Shown: piece after piece, positions 1 to 8,718 of the stretch
Numbering within the stretch: position 1 is the stretch's first letter
Layout of the letters: every line of letters begins with the position of its first letter
NCBI GenBank assembly: GCA_002345965.1
Contig: DDTF01000029.1
Coordinates: 1 to 64,000 of the forward strand
Origin: Flammeovirgaceae bacterium UBA2371
GTDB lineage: Bacteria > Bacteroidota > Bacteroidia > Cytophagales > Cyclobacteriaceae
DNA: 64,000 nt
Direction: 5' to 3'
Translations under genes and position numbers: made by a program
Notes under the pieces: model-generated
The model's database searches: none
Told to the model about the DNA's origin: nothing
Seen by the model: only the letters and a program-made list of their open reading frames with translations

Positions 1-342
1 AAGGATGCTAGGGAAACACAGGGACTAACACTAAGACAGGTAGAAGAGATAACCGGAATTTCCAACGCATACTTAAGTCAACTTGAAAATAATAAGATCA
101 AAAAGCCATCAGCGAACATTCTGTACAAGCTAGCCGAACAGTACAGGATTGCTTTTGAATTTCTTCTTGGTGAAGCAGGAATTGTTGAGAAGAAGGAAGG
201 TCAAGCTGGGCCAAAAACATTAGCGGGATTTGCGCTGTCTTCCGAAGGATTAACTCCTGAAGAAGAATCCGAGTTAGCGGGTTATTTAAAATACTTGAGA
301 TTTAAAAAGAAGAATGAACAAGGTAACGATAAAGGACATTGA
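1..342 (+). CDS. XRE-family HTH regulator (5' end outside window)
   Basis: Partial gene open from base 1 to a TGA at 340-342, giving 113 residues. The first ~55 residues form a Cro/CI-type helix-turn-helix (LTLRQVEEITGISNAYLSQL, then the typical P-S-A-N-I-L-Y-K-L-A wing). The acidic C-terminal tail (LTPEEESELAGYLKYLRFKK) is common in XRE repressors paired with ImmA/IrrE peptidases. It overlaps the next gene by 29 nt in another frame, so the two are co-translated. By analogy with ICEBs1 ImmR/ImmA it probably represses the conjugative element or another element gene. The promoter and N-terminus are missing. Confidence 0.85.
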   Translation, partial: KDARETQGLTLRQVEEITGISNAYLSQLENNKIKKPSANILYKLAEQYRIAFEFLLGEAGIVEKKEGQAGPKTLAGFALSSEGLTPEEESELAGYLKYLRFKKKNEQGNDKGH

Positions 343-1183
343 AAATGTATCCTTCGACATTCTTAAACAAAGTAAGTCACTTGGTGTATTTCCCACTCCG
401 GTGGATAAGATTGTGCAATACTGTGAACTGAAAGTTGATCGAGAAACTTGTTTAAGTAACATCCCAAAAAACCACCTAGCTAAGGCATCTGAAACACTGA
501 AAAGCGCACTTAGAAAGCTTCGAGGTGCTATTGACACCAGGGAGAAAGTTGTGTATCTGGATTTGAGCCAAAACGCAAATCGACAAAGATTTGTGCAGTT
601 ACATGAAGTAGGCCATGACGCCTTGCCGTGGCAACAGAAAACATTCGAGCACCATGAAGATGATGACACTACGCTAGACCCAGACACTCAAGTTGCTTTT
701 GAGGCCGAAGCAAATTTTTTTGCATCTGGTACATTATTTCAACTTGATAGGTTTGATGAGGAAGCAAGTCGATTAGAGTTAACAATTCGATCACCTTTGG
801 CTCTATCTAAACAATTCGGTGGGTCTGTTCACGCTACAATAAGAAGGTACGTTGAGCGATCTCCCAAACGATGCGCTCTCTTAGTAATTGAAAAAGAAGG
901 GCTGCTGAATTTTAAGGTCCGAAACTATTTCCAATCACCATCCTTTACAATGGAATTTGGAATATTGAAATGGCCAGAACGTCTGGGGCCTGATCAAGCA
1001 TTCATAGCAGACTGTTCATTCAGTAGAAAGATGAATGTAGATGGACAGTTTTTATACAAAGGAGAAAATGGTGATATAACGTTTCAGTATCATTTCTTTA
1101 ATAATTCATTTAATTTCTTTGTGATGGTGCTTCCTTTTGGAGAAAAAATCAAATCCAAGGTCAAACTTGTCTTTAAGGAATAA
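314..1183 (+). CDS. ImmA/IrrE-family metallopeptidase
   Basis: 289 residues, about the usual length for DUF955-type proteins. The zinc-peptidase signature is visible as HEVGH at residues 97-101 (HExxH), with a downstream third-ligand region FEAEANFFA at about 129-137. Proteins of this class cleave a partner XRE repressor to release an integrated element from control. The XRE gene lies immediately upstream and overlaps, which fits. The C-terminal ~130 residues (after the peptidase domain) are beta-rich and without recognisable motif; they may be the sensor part. The start at ATG 314 gives the expected N-terminus. Confidence 0.85.
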   Translation: MNKVTIKDIENVSFDILKQSKSLGVFPTPVDKIVQYCELKVDRETCLSNIPKNHLAKASETLKSALRKLRGAIDTREKVVYLDLSQNANRQRFVQLHEVGHDALPWQQKTFEHHEDDDTTLDPDTQVAFEAEANFFASGTLFQLDRFDEEASRLELTIRSPLALSKQFGGSVHATIRRYVERSPKRCALLVIEKEGLLNFKVRNYFQSPSFTMEFGILKWPERLGPDQAFIADCSFSRKMNVDGQFLYKGENGDITFQYHFFNNSFNFFVMVLPFGEKIKSKVKLVFKE

Positions 1184-1347
1184 GTTAACAGGACCATTAG
1201 GATATTACACCTTATGAAATTTGGAGATTCCAAGTGATGAACGACCCGAGATACTTGTAGCGAACACCCGTTTCTAATAGGAGTAAAAAAATATCACCCA
1301 CCTTGGTACCAACTTGTGAATATTAGATTTTTCTGACGCTCACCTTC

Positions 1348-1371
1348 GCTTCCGTAATCAATCACGGAAGC
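1348..1371 (+). promoter_or_regulatory. Hairpin abutting a start codon
   Basis: Perfect 8-bp stem GCTTCCGT / ACGGAAGC with an 8-nt loop, ending one base before the ATG at 1373. No ribosome-binding site separates it from the start. It could hold the start region in a closed structure or be the end of an upstream transcript signal. The rest of 1184-1347 shows no gene. Confidence 0.45.
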
Positions 1372-1372
1372 T

Positions 1373-1966
1373 ATGCTCGAATCCATTTCCTGGCAGGAGT
1401 TTATTTCAACAATCGCCCTTCTTATCGGTGGCTACTACGTCATCACTGCACTGCTACTTTTCGGCAGCGAGATCACTAACATTTTCAAACAAAAAAAACT
1501 AAATCTCACGAACACCCACGAAAGAGAGAATCAACCTGATTCAAATGAATCTATTGAACTCATGGGCTCAGTGAAATATGGTGGACGTCAATCAGAAAAT
1601 GTTCCACGTGAAGAAAAAAGTGAAACAGAAAGTTTGATTGTTGCTACTGCACAGGAACCTGAAGAACCAATTACGGAAGCGGCAACGAGCGAAGCAGATG
1701 AGGCCACGCTTAAATCTGTCTCAACCCTTCTCGAAGAAATCAATACGCTCACAGAAGTTGTCGCTGTCGGCAGCAAGGCTGAGTGTGCTGAACTCTTTCG
1801 CACACTACTATCGAATTATCCTGACCTGTTTCATACTACGCATGAGCCTGAGATCACCGCATTCATTTACAATTCCTGCAGGGAGCATTGTGAATTTCAA
1901 ATCGAACTAAGTGAAGTCAAAACGTGGTGGCCACAGCAGGAAAACACAGAAGTAAATAATCAATAA
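1373..1966 (+). CDS. Membrane-anchored protein at head of tra operon
   Basis: 197 residues with one N-terminal hydrophobic segment (about residues 10-32) followed by a low-complexity, Glu/Thr/Ser-rich linker (about 45-115) and a C-terminal helical region of ~75 residues. The only in-frame start is the ATG at 1373, since a stop codon lies 18 nt upstream. It lies 22 nt before traE and on the same strand, so it probably belongs to the conjugation operon. I do not recognise the family. The layout (anchor, flexible linker, soluble helical head) suggests a membrane-tethered accessory protein. Confidence 0.6.
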   Translation: MLESISWQEFISTIALLIGGYYVITALLLFGSEITNIFKQKKLNLTNTHERENQPDSNESIELMGSVKYGGRQSENVPREEKSETESLIVATAQEPEEPITEAATSEADEATLKSVSTLLEEINTLTEVVAVGSKAECAELFRTLLSNYPDLFHTTHEPEITAFIYNSCREHCEFQIELSEVKTWWPQQENTEVNNQ

Positions 1967-1988
1967 CCATCAAACAAAATTAAGTCTT

Positions 1989-2318
1989 ATGAAAAGAGCA
2001 GTTCAATTCTCCATTCAAAAGGGTAAAGCACTCGGTCTTGCCTTGATCGTGTACCTGATTACTTATGCGCTGGCTGAAGCGCAGGACGGTAATGCCGGTA
2101 TCAACGAAGCTACCATGCGCGTGCGGAGTTATTTCGCTACCGGCACCAATCTCATGTATGCCATCGGGGCCATCCTTGGGCTCGTAGGAGCTGTAAAGGT
2201 TTATCAGAAATGGAACAGCGGTGATCCCGATACCGGCAAGGTTGCTGCCGCCTGGTTTGGCAGTTGTGTGTTCCTGGTCATTGTGGCCACTGTGTTACGA
2301 TCATTCTTTGGAATCTGA
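1989..2318 (+). CDS. traE: Conjugative transposon protein TraE (DUF4134)
   Basis: 109 residues. A signal-like first helix ends near AEAQDG, followed by the DUF4134 pattern: INEATMRVRSYFATGTNLMY, a glycine-rich membrane helix (AIGAILGLVGAVKVYQKW), GDPDTGKVAAAWFGSCVFL and a second helix. This is the small membrane protein that occupies the VirB2/pilin-like place in Bacteroidetes conjugation operons. Its TGA overlaps the ATG of traF (TGATG). Confidence 0.9.
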   Translation: MKRAVQFSIQKGKALGLALIVYLITYALAEAQDGNAGINEATMRVRSYFATGTNLMYAIGAILGLVGAVKVYQKWNSGDPDTGKVAAAWFGSCVFLVIVATVLRSFFGI

Positions 2319-2638
2319 TGGCATCCAGCGTTTACAAAATCAACAAGGGTATTAACAAGCCGATTGAGTTCAAAGGCCTCAAGGCGCAGTACATCGCATA
2401 CCTCGCGATCGGACTCATCGGCCTGTTGATATTGTTTGCAGTGCTCTACATCATCGGGGTGAACATGTTCATTTGTCTCGCACTTACGCTGACGCTCGGT
2501 GTGCTCTTGTTCATGACCGTTTACCGGATGAGCGACAAGTATGGTCAGCACGGCCTCCTGAAGAAAATAGCAAGGCGAAGCCTCCCGGATTTTATCAAAT
2601 CAACCTCTCGAAAAATTTGCATTCAACTCAAGAACTAA
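2318..2638 (+). CDS. traF: Conjugative transposon protein TraF (DUF4133)
   Basis: 106 residues starting at the ATG that overlaps the traE stop; a longer reading from 2264 has no support because it lies inside traE. The sequence begins MASSVYKINKGINKPIEFKG, typical of DUF4133, then has two membrane helices (about residues 25-45 and 50-67) and a basic C-terminus. This is the VirB3-like partner of the TraG ATPase, which follows directly. The arrangement traE-traF-traG is the diagnostic core of Bacteroidetes conjugative transposons. Confidence 0.9.
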   Translation: MASSVYKINKGINKPIEFKGLKAQYIAYLAIGLIGLLILFAVLYIIGVNMFICLALTLTLGVLLFMTVYRMSDKYGQHGLLKKIARRSLPDFIKSTSRKICIQLKN

Positions 2639-2641
2639 CAT

Positions 2642-5119
2642 ATGGCACAGGAGATTGCATTTCATAAAGTATTCCCGATCTACAAGGTAGAACACGACTG
2701 CATCCTGTCGAAGCAGGGCGATGTAACGCTGGCTTTTGAAGCGACTCTTCCGGAGATTTTCACCTTATCGGATCAGGAGTACGAAGCCTTTCATCAGGTG
2801 CTGGTTAAAGCCATCAAAGTGCTTCCCAACAATACGGTGTTCCATAAGCAGGATTGGTTTCTTTCGAGGAGACATCAACCCGAATTTGAAGAAAAGGAAA
2901 GTTCATTCCTGTCGCGATCAAGCGAACGGTTTTTTAATGAACGTCCTTACCTGGATCACAAGTGCTATATAATGCTCACTCGGAAACCAGCTGATCGAAA
3001 ACCATCAAGTTCTGTTTTCTCCAACCTGATCCGCAGGAGCATTGTACCGGAAGGCCCGCTAAATCCACAGCGCATGCAGGAGTTCCTGGATGGCGCAGGA
3101 CAGTTTGAACGGATACTCAAAGACAGTGGATTTGTAAAGCTGACCAGGATAACGGACGATGAATTAGTAGGTGATAACAGGAAACCCGGTTTATTGGAGC
3201 GCTACTGTTATTTGCTTTCGGAAACGAACGCGCCTATGATAAAAGACATCCACTTCCGGGATGGGCTCAAGATCGGTGATCTCCATTGTCAACTCTACTC
3301 GTTGTCCGATGTGGAAGACCTTCCGGCTTTGTGCGGATCCCGCATCAACTATGATAAGTATTCCACTGACAAGACCAAGTTCAGTGTTGGATTTGCCTCA
3401 CCCTTAGGCCAACTGTTATCCTGTGATCATATCTATAACCAATACATCTTCATCGAGGATGCACACAAGACTATTAAACAGCTCGAAAGTAAACGACTCA
3501 GGCTGCAATCGCTGGCTACATACTCCCGCGAAAATGCAATCAGTCGTGACGCCACGAATGATTTTCTGAACGAAGCCATTTCATCACAACGCCTGCCAGT
3601 CAAGGCCCATTACAACATCCTGCTTTGGACAGACAATAAAACAGAACTGAAAGAACTTAAAACGCAAGTTTCATCGGCACTTGCTCAGATGGATGCAATC
3701 GCGAGACAGGAAACCGATGGAGCCCCACAGATTTTCTGGGCTGGGCTTCCAGGCAATGAAGCCGACTTCCCAATGAATGATACTTTTGATACGTTCGCAG
3801 AACAGGCTACATGTTTTCTGAACCTGGAAACGAGCTACCAATCTTCTGTTAGCCCTGTGGGCATACGACTTGGCGACAGGCTGACTGGCAAGCCTGTTCA
3901 TGTCGACATTTCAGACGAGCCTGTCAAAAAAGGCATCTGCACCAATCGAAATAAATTCATTCTAGGTCCTTCCGGCAGCGGGAAGTCATTCTTCACCAAT
4001 CACATGGTACGATCTTACTACGAACAGGGCACACATATCGTGCTGGTGGATGTTGGTCATTCCTACAAAGGACTTTGTGATTTGGTGAATGGATACTATT
4101 TCACCTATGATGAAGCTAATCCCATCCGGTTTAATCCATTCTACATCGGACAAGGTGATGTGTTGGATACCGAGAAGAAGGAAAGCATAAAGACCCTGTT
4201 GCTGGCATTGTGGAAGAAGGATGATGAGACGTTCAATCGCTCTGAATATGTAGCACTGTCTATTGCGCTGAAGATGTATTATGAGAAATTGGATTCAGAT
4301 ACGAAGTTATTTCCTTGCTTCAATTCATTCTATGATTTCCTGCGGGATGAATTTGTCAGAATTCTGAAAGAAGACAGAGTGAAGGAAAAGGATTTCGATG
4401 TAGAGAATTTCCTATACGTGCTCCGGCCATATTACAAAGGAGGTGAGTTCGATTATCTTCTGAATGCCACTGAAAACCTGGAGTTGCTGAAAGAACGCTT
4501 CATTGTCTTTGAACTGGACAACATCAAAGATCATCCAATCCTGTTTCCGGTCGTCACGATCATCATCATGGAGGTGTTCATTTCCAAGATGCGCAAGCTC
4601 AAAGGCGTGCGCAAGATGATCCTTATCGAGGAAGCCTGGAAAGCTATCGCAAAAGAAGGTATGGCAGAATATATCAAGTATCTGTTCAAGACCGTGCGAA
4701 AGTTTTACGGGGAAGCCATTGTGGTGACACAGGAAGTTGAAGACATCATTAGTTCGCCCATCGTCAAGCAGGCCATCATCAACAACTCCGACTGCAAGAT
4801 TTTGCTTGACCAGAGCAAGTACCAGAACAAGTTCGACCTGATACAACAACTGCTCGGGCTCACCGAGAAAGAGAAAGCCCTTGTGCTCTCCATTAACAAA
4901 GCCAACGATCCTTCCCGGAAGTACAAAGAAGTATTTATCAGCCTGGGCGGAATGCTGTCCAAAGTGTACGCCACCGAAGTTTCTCTCGAAGAATACCTGG
5001 CATACACTACGGAGGAATCAGAAAAAATTAAAGTGCAGGCGTATGCCAAAAAATGGAACGGTGATATAAAAAAAGGAATCGCTGAACTGGCTAATGACAT
5101 ACGCAACGGAAAAGCTTAA
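2642..5119 (+). CDS. traG: Conjugation ATPase TraG (VirB4-like)
   Basis: 825 residues, the normal size. The N-terminal half is the TraG/VirB4 membrane-associated domain. The C-terminal half is a RecA-like ATPase with Walker A GPSGSGKS at residues 442-449 and a Walker B segment MILIEEAWK near residue 660. It energises assembly of the mating channel at the inner membrane. It starts three nt after traF and appears intact: no frameshift, and all ATPase motifs are present. Confidence 0.95.
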   Translation: MAQEIAFHKVFPIYKVEHDCILSKQGDVTLAFEATLPEIFTLSDQEYEAFHQVLVKAIKVLPNNTVFHKQDWFLSRRHQPEFEEKESSFLSRSSERFFNERPYLDHKCYIMLTRKPADRKPSSSVFSNLIRRSIVPEGPLNPQRMQEFLDGAGQFERILKDSGFVKLTRITDDELVGDNRKPGLLERYCYLLSETNAPMIKDIHFRDGLKIGDLHCQLYSLSDVEDLPALCGSRINYDKYSTDKTKFSVGFASPLGQLLSCDHIYNQYIFIEDAHKTIKQLESKRLRLQSLATYSRENAISRDATNDFLNEAISSQRLPVKAHYNILLWTDNKTELKELKTQVSSALAQMDAIARQETDGAPQIFWAGLPGNEADFPMNDTFDTFAEQATCFLNLETSYQSSVSPVGIRLGDRLTGKPVHVDISDEPVKKGICTNRNKFILGPSGSGKSFFTNHMVRSYYEQGTHIVLVDVGHSYKGLCDLVNGYYFTYDEANPIRFNPFYIGQGDVLDTEKKESIKTLLLALWKKDDETFNRSEYVALSIALKMYYEKLDSDTKLFPCFNSFYDFLRDEFVRILKEDRVKEKDFDVENFLYVLRPYYKGGEFDYLLNATENLELLKERFIVFELDNIKDHPILFPVVTIIIMEVFISKMRKLKGVRKMILIEEAWKAIAKEGMAEYIKYLFKTVRKFYGEAIVVTQEVEDIISSPIVKQAIINNSDCKILLDQSKYQNKFDLIQQLLGLTEKEKALVLSINKANDPSRKYKEVFISLGGMLSKVYATEVSLEEYLAYTTEESEKIKVQAYAKKWNGDIKKGIAELANDIRNGKA

Positions 5120-5123
5120 ACCA

Positions 5124-5822
5124 ATGATTTCTATGACTCGAATAAGAAAAACAATTTTTATCCTGCTTATAGGAACGCTGACATTAACCGTCACGCCTAT
5201 TCAGGATAGCCATGCCGCTATTCCCATTGCCAAGATCATTCAGGAAGGTGTAAAGAAAGTGATCAAAGCCGTTGACCTGATGATCCAGCGCCTTCAGAAT
5301 AAAACCATTGCGCTGCAGAACGCAGCCAAGGTGTTGGAAAACAAACTTTCCAAACTCAAGCTCAATGAGATCGCTCAATGGACCGAACGCCAGCGGCAGT
5401 TATACAAAAAGTATTACGATGAGCTTTGGAAAGTTAGAAACACTATTGCCACTTACAAGAGGATCAAAATGATCCTTCAACGACAACAGCAGATCATTGA
5501 CGAGTACAAGTTCACCTGGCACATGGTCAACCAGGATAAGCACTTCACCAGATCAGAGATCGACTACATGTATCGTGTTTACACCGGGATACTGAATGAG
5601 AGTGTGTACAACCTCGATCAAATTCTTTTAGTGATCAATTCATTCAAAACGCAGATGACCGATGCCAAGCGTCTGGAGATTATCAATAAAGCCGGTGACC
5701 AGATCGAGCAAAACTACGCTGACCTCAAGCAATTCAACAACCAAAATATTCAACTGAGTATGAACCGGGCTAAGGATGAACACGAAGTATTGGTAGTAAA
5801 AAAATTATATGGGCTGGAATAA
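5124..5822 (+). CDS. Secreted helical conjugation protein, paralogue 1
   Basis: About 232 residues from ATG 5124, preceded by GGAAAAGC at good spacing; an upstream in-frame codon at 5094 lies inside traG and is unlikely. It has a signal peptide (IFILLIGTLTLT, ending near SHAA) and then an almost wholly alpha-helical, Lys/Gln-rich body. The C-terminus (QLSMNRAKDEHEVLVVKKLY) resembles those of the genes at 6249 and 6901, so the operon carries three diverged copies of one fold. Such proteins sit in the TraI position of these operons. A periplasmic role in channel assembly is inferred. Confidence 0.75.
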   Translation: MISMTRIRKTIFILLIGTLTLTVTPIQDSHAAIPIAKIIQEGVKKVIKAVDLMIQRLQNKTIALQNAAKVLENKLSKLKLNEIAQWTERQRQLYKKYYDELWKVRNTIATYKRIKMILQRQQQIIDEYKFTWHMVNQDKHFTRSEIDYMYRVYTGILNESVYNLDQILLVINSFKTQMTDAKRLEIINKAGDQIEQNYADLKQFNNQNIQLSMNRAKDEHEVLVVKKLYGLE

Positions 5823-5830
5823 AGTATAGT

Positions 5831-6238
5831 ATGCGAAGACTTGGTTTACATATCGATGAACTGGAAAAGCTGTTGAATGAGAAGGGGTTTGACGGTCACT
5901 TCCTTTGTAATTCAGCATTTCCCGGTAAACTGAGAGAGTCGCTGCATCAGCATCTACTGGAAATGCTTCAGGGAGAAACTCACATTCCTTCATTTTATCT
6001 CACAACGTATTCTCTTTGGAAGGGCGAAGAGAGTCCGTATGTGCAATGTGATTTCAAGGTGCGATACGATAAGGACTATGGTTTTGAAATTGATAAAGTG
6101 GACGCAAAGTATGTGGTCGACCGTTCCTTCAATCCAGTCAGAACTTTCGAAACCCGCCTGAAAAGTAACGAAGATCTGCCAACTCGCGAGAACATTAATT
6201 CACTGGTCGGCCAGCGAAAAAGAAGTCTGAAACTTTAA
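5831..6238 (+). CDS. Uncharacterised tra-operon protein
   Basis: 135 residues, no signal peptide and no membrane segment, so probably cytoplasmic. The sequence has a mixed alpha/beta composition with conserved-looking aromatic stretches (IPSFYLTTYSLWKGEESPYV and VQCDFKVRYD). I do not recognise the family. It lies 8 nt after paralogue 1 and 10 nt before paralogue 2, so it is co-transcribed with the conjugation genes. Confidence 0.65.
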   Translation: MRRLGLHIDELEKLLNEKGFDGHFLCNSAFPGKLRESLHQHLLEMLQGETHIPSFYLTTYSLWKGEESPYVQCDFKVRYDKDYGFEIDKVDAKYVVDRSFNPVRTFETRLKSNEDLPTRENINSLVGQRKRSLKL

Positions 6239-6248
6239 ATACGGAATT

Positions 6249-6890
6249 ATGAAATTTTTATTCATCATAGTAACAGGAATATTATTAAGTACAACCTCAC
6301 CAGCGCAAACCTGGGACGAATGGTTCAAGCAAAAGAAGACGCAGAAGAAATACCTCGTTAAGCAGATTGCTTTACTAAGGGTCTATCTCGGTTACCTGAA
6401 AAAAGGCTACGAGATAGCAGACAAAGGACTCACCACCATTCACAACATCAAGAACGGAGACTTCAACCTACACCGGGATTTTTTTGGTTCGCTCAAGAAC
6501 GTGAACCCGCACATTAAGAACTCGGCCAAGGTGGCTGACATCATAGCCTTTCAGGTTTACATCATCCAGAATATAAAACAGGTGAATAATTTCTGCAAGA
6601 ACAACGAATATTTCACGCCCGAAGAAATCCGGTATGTCGCAGCCGTGTATTCCAATATGCTGTTCCTGTGTGATGCTTCAATCTCTGAACTGCTGACAAT
6701 TATCCGGTCGAACGAGACAGAGATGAAAGATGATGAGCGGTTAGTGCGCATCGACAAGTTATATGACGACATGCTGGACAAACATGCCTTCGTACAGTCG
6801 TTCGATAGCGATGTGAGACTGATTGCCAGGGAGCGAGAACGCGAAACACGTTCTGTTGAAAGGATGCACAAACAATACGAAACAATTTGA
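6249..6890 (+). CDS. Secreted helical conjugation protein, paralogue 2
   Basis: 213 residues with a signal peptide (FLFIIVTGILLSTTSPAQ). The helical body has the pattern YLKKGYEIADKGLTTIHNIK followed by FNLHRDFFGSLKNVNP, closely matched in the next gene (YRGYKILDKGYTTIKNI, then IHQLFIDGLMAVNP). The two are tandem duplicates. In genome annotations this family is sometimes labelled TraI-like or TerB-like; nothing here shows tellurite resistance. A periplasmic structural role in the conjugation apparatus is inferred from position. Confidence 0.75.
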   Translation: MKFLFIIVTGILLSTTSPAQTWDEWFKQKKTQKKYLVKQIALLRVYLGYLKKGYEIADKGLTTIHNIKNGDFNLHRDFFGSLKNVNPHIKNSAKVADIIAFQVYIIQNIKQVNNFCKNNEYFTPEEIRYVAAVYSNMLFLCDASISELLTIIRSNETEMKDDERLVRIDKLYDDMLDKHAFVQSFDSDVRLIARERERETRSVERMHKQYETI

Positions 6891-6900
6891 CGAAATGGCT

Positions 6901-7530
6901 ATGAAACGAATTTTGCTTACCGGATTACTTTTTGTTGTGTTGGGTCTGAGGCCGGCCTGCGCGCAGTCACAAGAAGCTCAACAACTATTACTGAACTGGG
7001 AAAAACTTCGCCAACTCGAAGAGATATTGGACAACATGTATCGCGGTTACAAGATACTCGACAAGGGCTACACCACAATCAAGAACATTGCGCAGGGAAA
7101 CTACACAATCCACCAGTTATTCATTGACGGATTGATGGCCGTTAATCCATCCATACGAAATTACAAGCGCATTCCGTTCATCATCGAATACCAAAAGTTA
7201 TTGCTGAAGGAATATCAGCGTGCCTATAATCGTTTTCGTCAAGATCCCAACTTCAAGTTGGAAGAGCTCGAATACCTGGCTAACGTCTACAAATTCCTGT
7301 TTGATGCTTCCCTTCGAAATATTGATGAGCTAATGATGATCATCACTGCCACCAAGCTAAGCATGAGTGACGATGAACGTATGCAAGCCATCGACAGGAT
7401 ATTCTTTGACATGGAAGACAAGCTCATCTTTTTGAGATCCTTCAACAACAACACGCAACTGTTGGCCATCCAACGGGCACACTCGCGCAATGACATGGAG
7501 ACCATGCGAAAGCTTTATGGTGTTAACTAA
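6901..7530 (+). CDS. Secreted helical conjugation protein, paralogue 3
   Basis: About 209 residues. I chose ATG 6901 (MKRILLTGLLFVVLG, signal peptide ending near CAQSQ). ATG 6895 is also possible; a reading from 6823 lies inside the previous gene. It is a tandem duplicate of the 6249 gene and shares the C-terminal pattern (QRAHSRNDMETMRKLYGVN) with the 5124 gene. It stands 10 nt after paralogue 2 and 9 nt before traJ. Confidence 0.75.
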   Translation: MKRILLTGLLFVVLGLRPACAQSQEAQQLLLNWEKLRQLEEILDNMYRGYKILDKGYTTIKNIAQGNYTIHQLFIDGLMAVNPSIRNYKRIPFIIEYQKLLLKEYQRAYNRFRQDPNFKLEELEYLANVYKFLFDASLRNIDELMMIITATKLSMSDDERMQAIDRIFFDMEDKLIFLRSFNNNTQLLAIQRAHSRNDMETMRKLYGVN

Positions 7531-7539
7531 AGTAAAACA

Positions 7540-8718
7540 ATGAAAAACATTAGAATCCTATTAATATTTCTTCCTGTGGCATTTTTTCCTGGAGTCATGT
7601 ACGCGCAGGGTTTCGCAGGGGAAATCCACAGCCTGCAAAGTGTTCTGGACCAGCTATATGCGGATATGCTGCCTCTGTGCAGTAAACTGATCGGGGTTGG
7701 ACGAGGGCTGGCCGCCTTTGCAGCGCTGTGGTATATCTCGTCAAGGGTGTGGAGACATCTGGCCAATGCTGAGCCTATCGACTTCTATCCGTTGCTTCGC
7801 CCGTTTGCGCTCGGCTTCTGTATTATGATATTTCCCTGGGTAATCGCCCTGATGAATGGCGTGTTTAAGCCGACCGTTACCGGCACAGCTGCGATGGTCA
7901 CTGGATCAAATAATGCGATTGCCTACTTGCTGAAGCTGAAAGAGGAAGCCATTAAAAAAACTCCGGCCTGGCAAATGTATGTGGGGCCGGGAGGCGAAGG
8001 TAATTATGACAAGTGGTATCGTTACACCCATCCCAATGGAACAGGCGAAGGCGTACTCGATGGCATCGGCAACGATATCAAATTCGGGATGGCCAAAGCT
8101 GCCTACAACTTTCGCAATTCCATTAAACAATGGATGTCGGAAATTCTGCACATCCTGTATGAAGCCGCAGCTCTTTGTATCAACACGCTCCGGACGTTTT
8201 ACCTGATCGTACTCGCCATCCTTGGACCATTGGTTTTCGGTTTTGCGGTCTTTGATGGCTTTCAACACACGCTCACCGTCTGGATGGCTCGTTACATTAG
8301 TGTGTTTCTCTGGCTACCAGTTGCTAATATATTCGGAGCAATCATTGGTAAAATACAGGAGAACATGCTGAAAGTCGATATCCAGCAGGTGATCCGATAC
8401 GGGGACACGTTCTTCAGCACAACGGACACTGCCTATCTCATCTTCCTGGTCATTGGCATTGTAGGATACTTTACCGTGCCAAGTGTTGCTAACTACATCG
8501 TTCATGCCGGAGGCGGATATACGCTGCTTCACAAGGCTTCCAATGTCTTTACGGGAGGAGCACGAACAACCGTTTCAGCGGCCACCGCAGGCGCTGGAGC
8601 AGTAGTTAGTTCGATAAGTCAATCATCTCACTTAAATCACGCTGGTTCTTCTCAAAGCAGTGCAGCAATGAAAACTAACGAAGGCTATATGCACGATAAA
8701 CTTTCAGGTAAATCATGA
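7540..8718 (+). CDS. traJ: Conjugative transposon protein TraJ
   Basis: 392 residues. An N-terminal signal-like helix is followed by several long membrane helices (for example about residues 45-60, 85-105, 215-245 and 300-325), the layout of TraJ, the VirB6-like polytopic channel component of Bacteroidetes elements. The C-terminal ~70 residues are Ala/Ser/Gly-rich and soluble. Its stop overlaps the start of traK (ATGA), indicating translational coupling. Confidence 0.9.
   Translation: MKNIRILLIFLPVAFFPGVMYAQGFAGEIHSLQSVLDQLYADMLPLCSKLIGVGRGLAAFAALWYISSRVWRHLANAEPIDFYPLLRPFALGFCIMIFPWVIALMNGVFKPTVTGTAAMVTGSNNAIAYLLKLKEEAIKKTPAWQMYVGPGGEGNYDKWYRYTHPNGTGEGVLDGIGNDIKFGMAKAAYNFRNSIKQWMSEILHILYEAAALCINTLRTFYLIVLAILGPLVFGFAVFDGFQHTLTVWMARYISVFLWLPVANIFGAIIGKIQENMLKVDIQQVIRYGDTFFSTTDTAYLIFLVIGIVGYFTVPSVANYIVHAGGGYTLLHKASNVFTGGARTTVSAATAGAGAVVSSISQSSHLNHAGSSQSSAAMKTNEGYMHDKLSGKS

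Noticed and set aside
286..687. Minus-strand ORF opposite the ImmA-like gene
   Set aside because: Shadow frame: Ser/Phe-rich with no motif, and the plus strand has an intact HExxH peptidase.
4412..5106. Minus-strand ORFs opposite traG
   Set aside because: Antisense to the conserved ATPase domain; composition follows the sense codons.
6249..7530. Tellurite-resistance TerB proteins
   Set aside because: The name appears for such proteins, but there is no TerB metal motif and they carry signal peptides in a tra operon.
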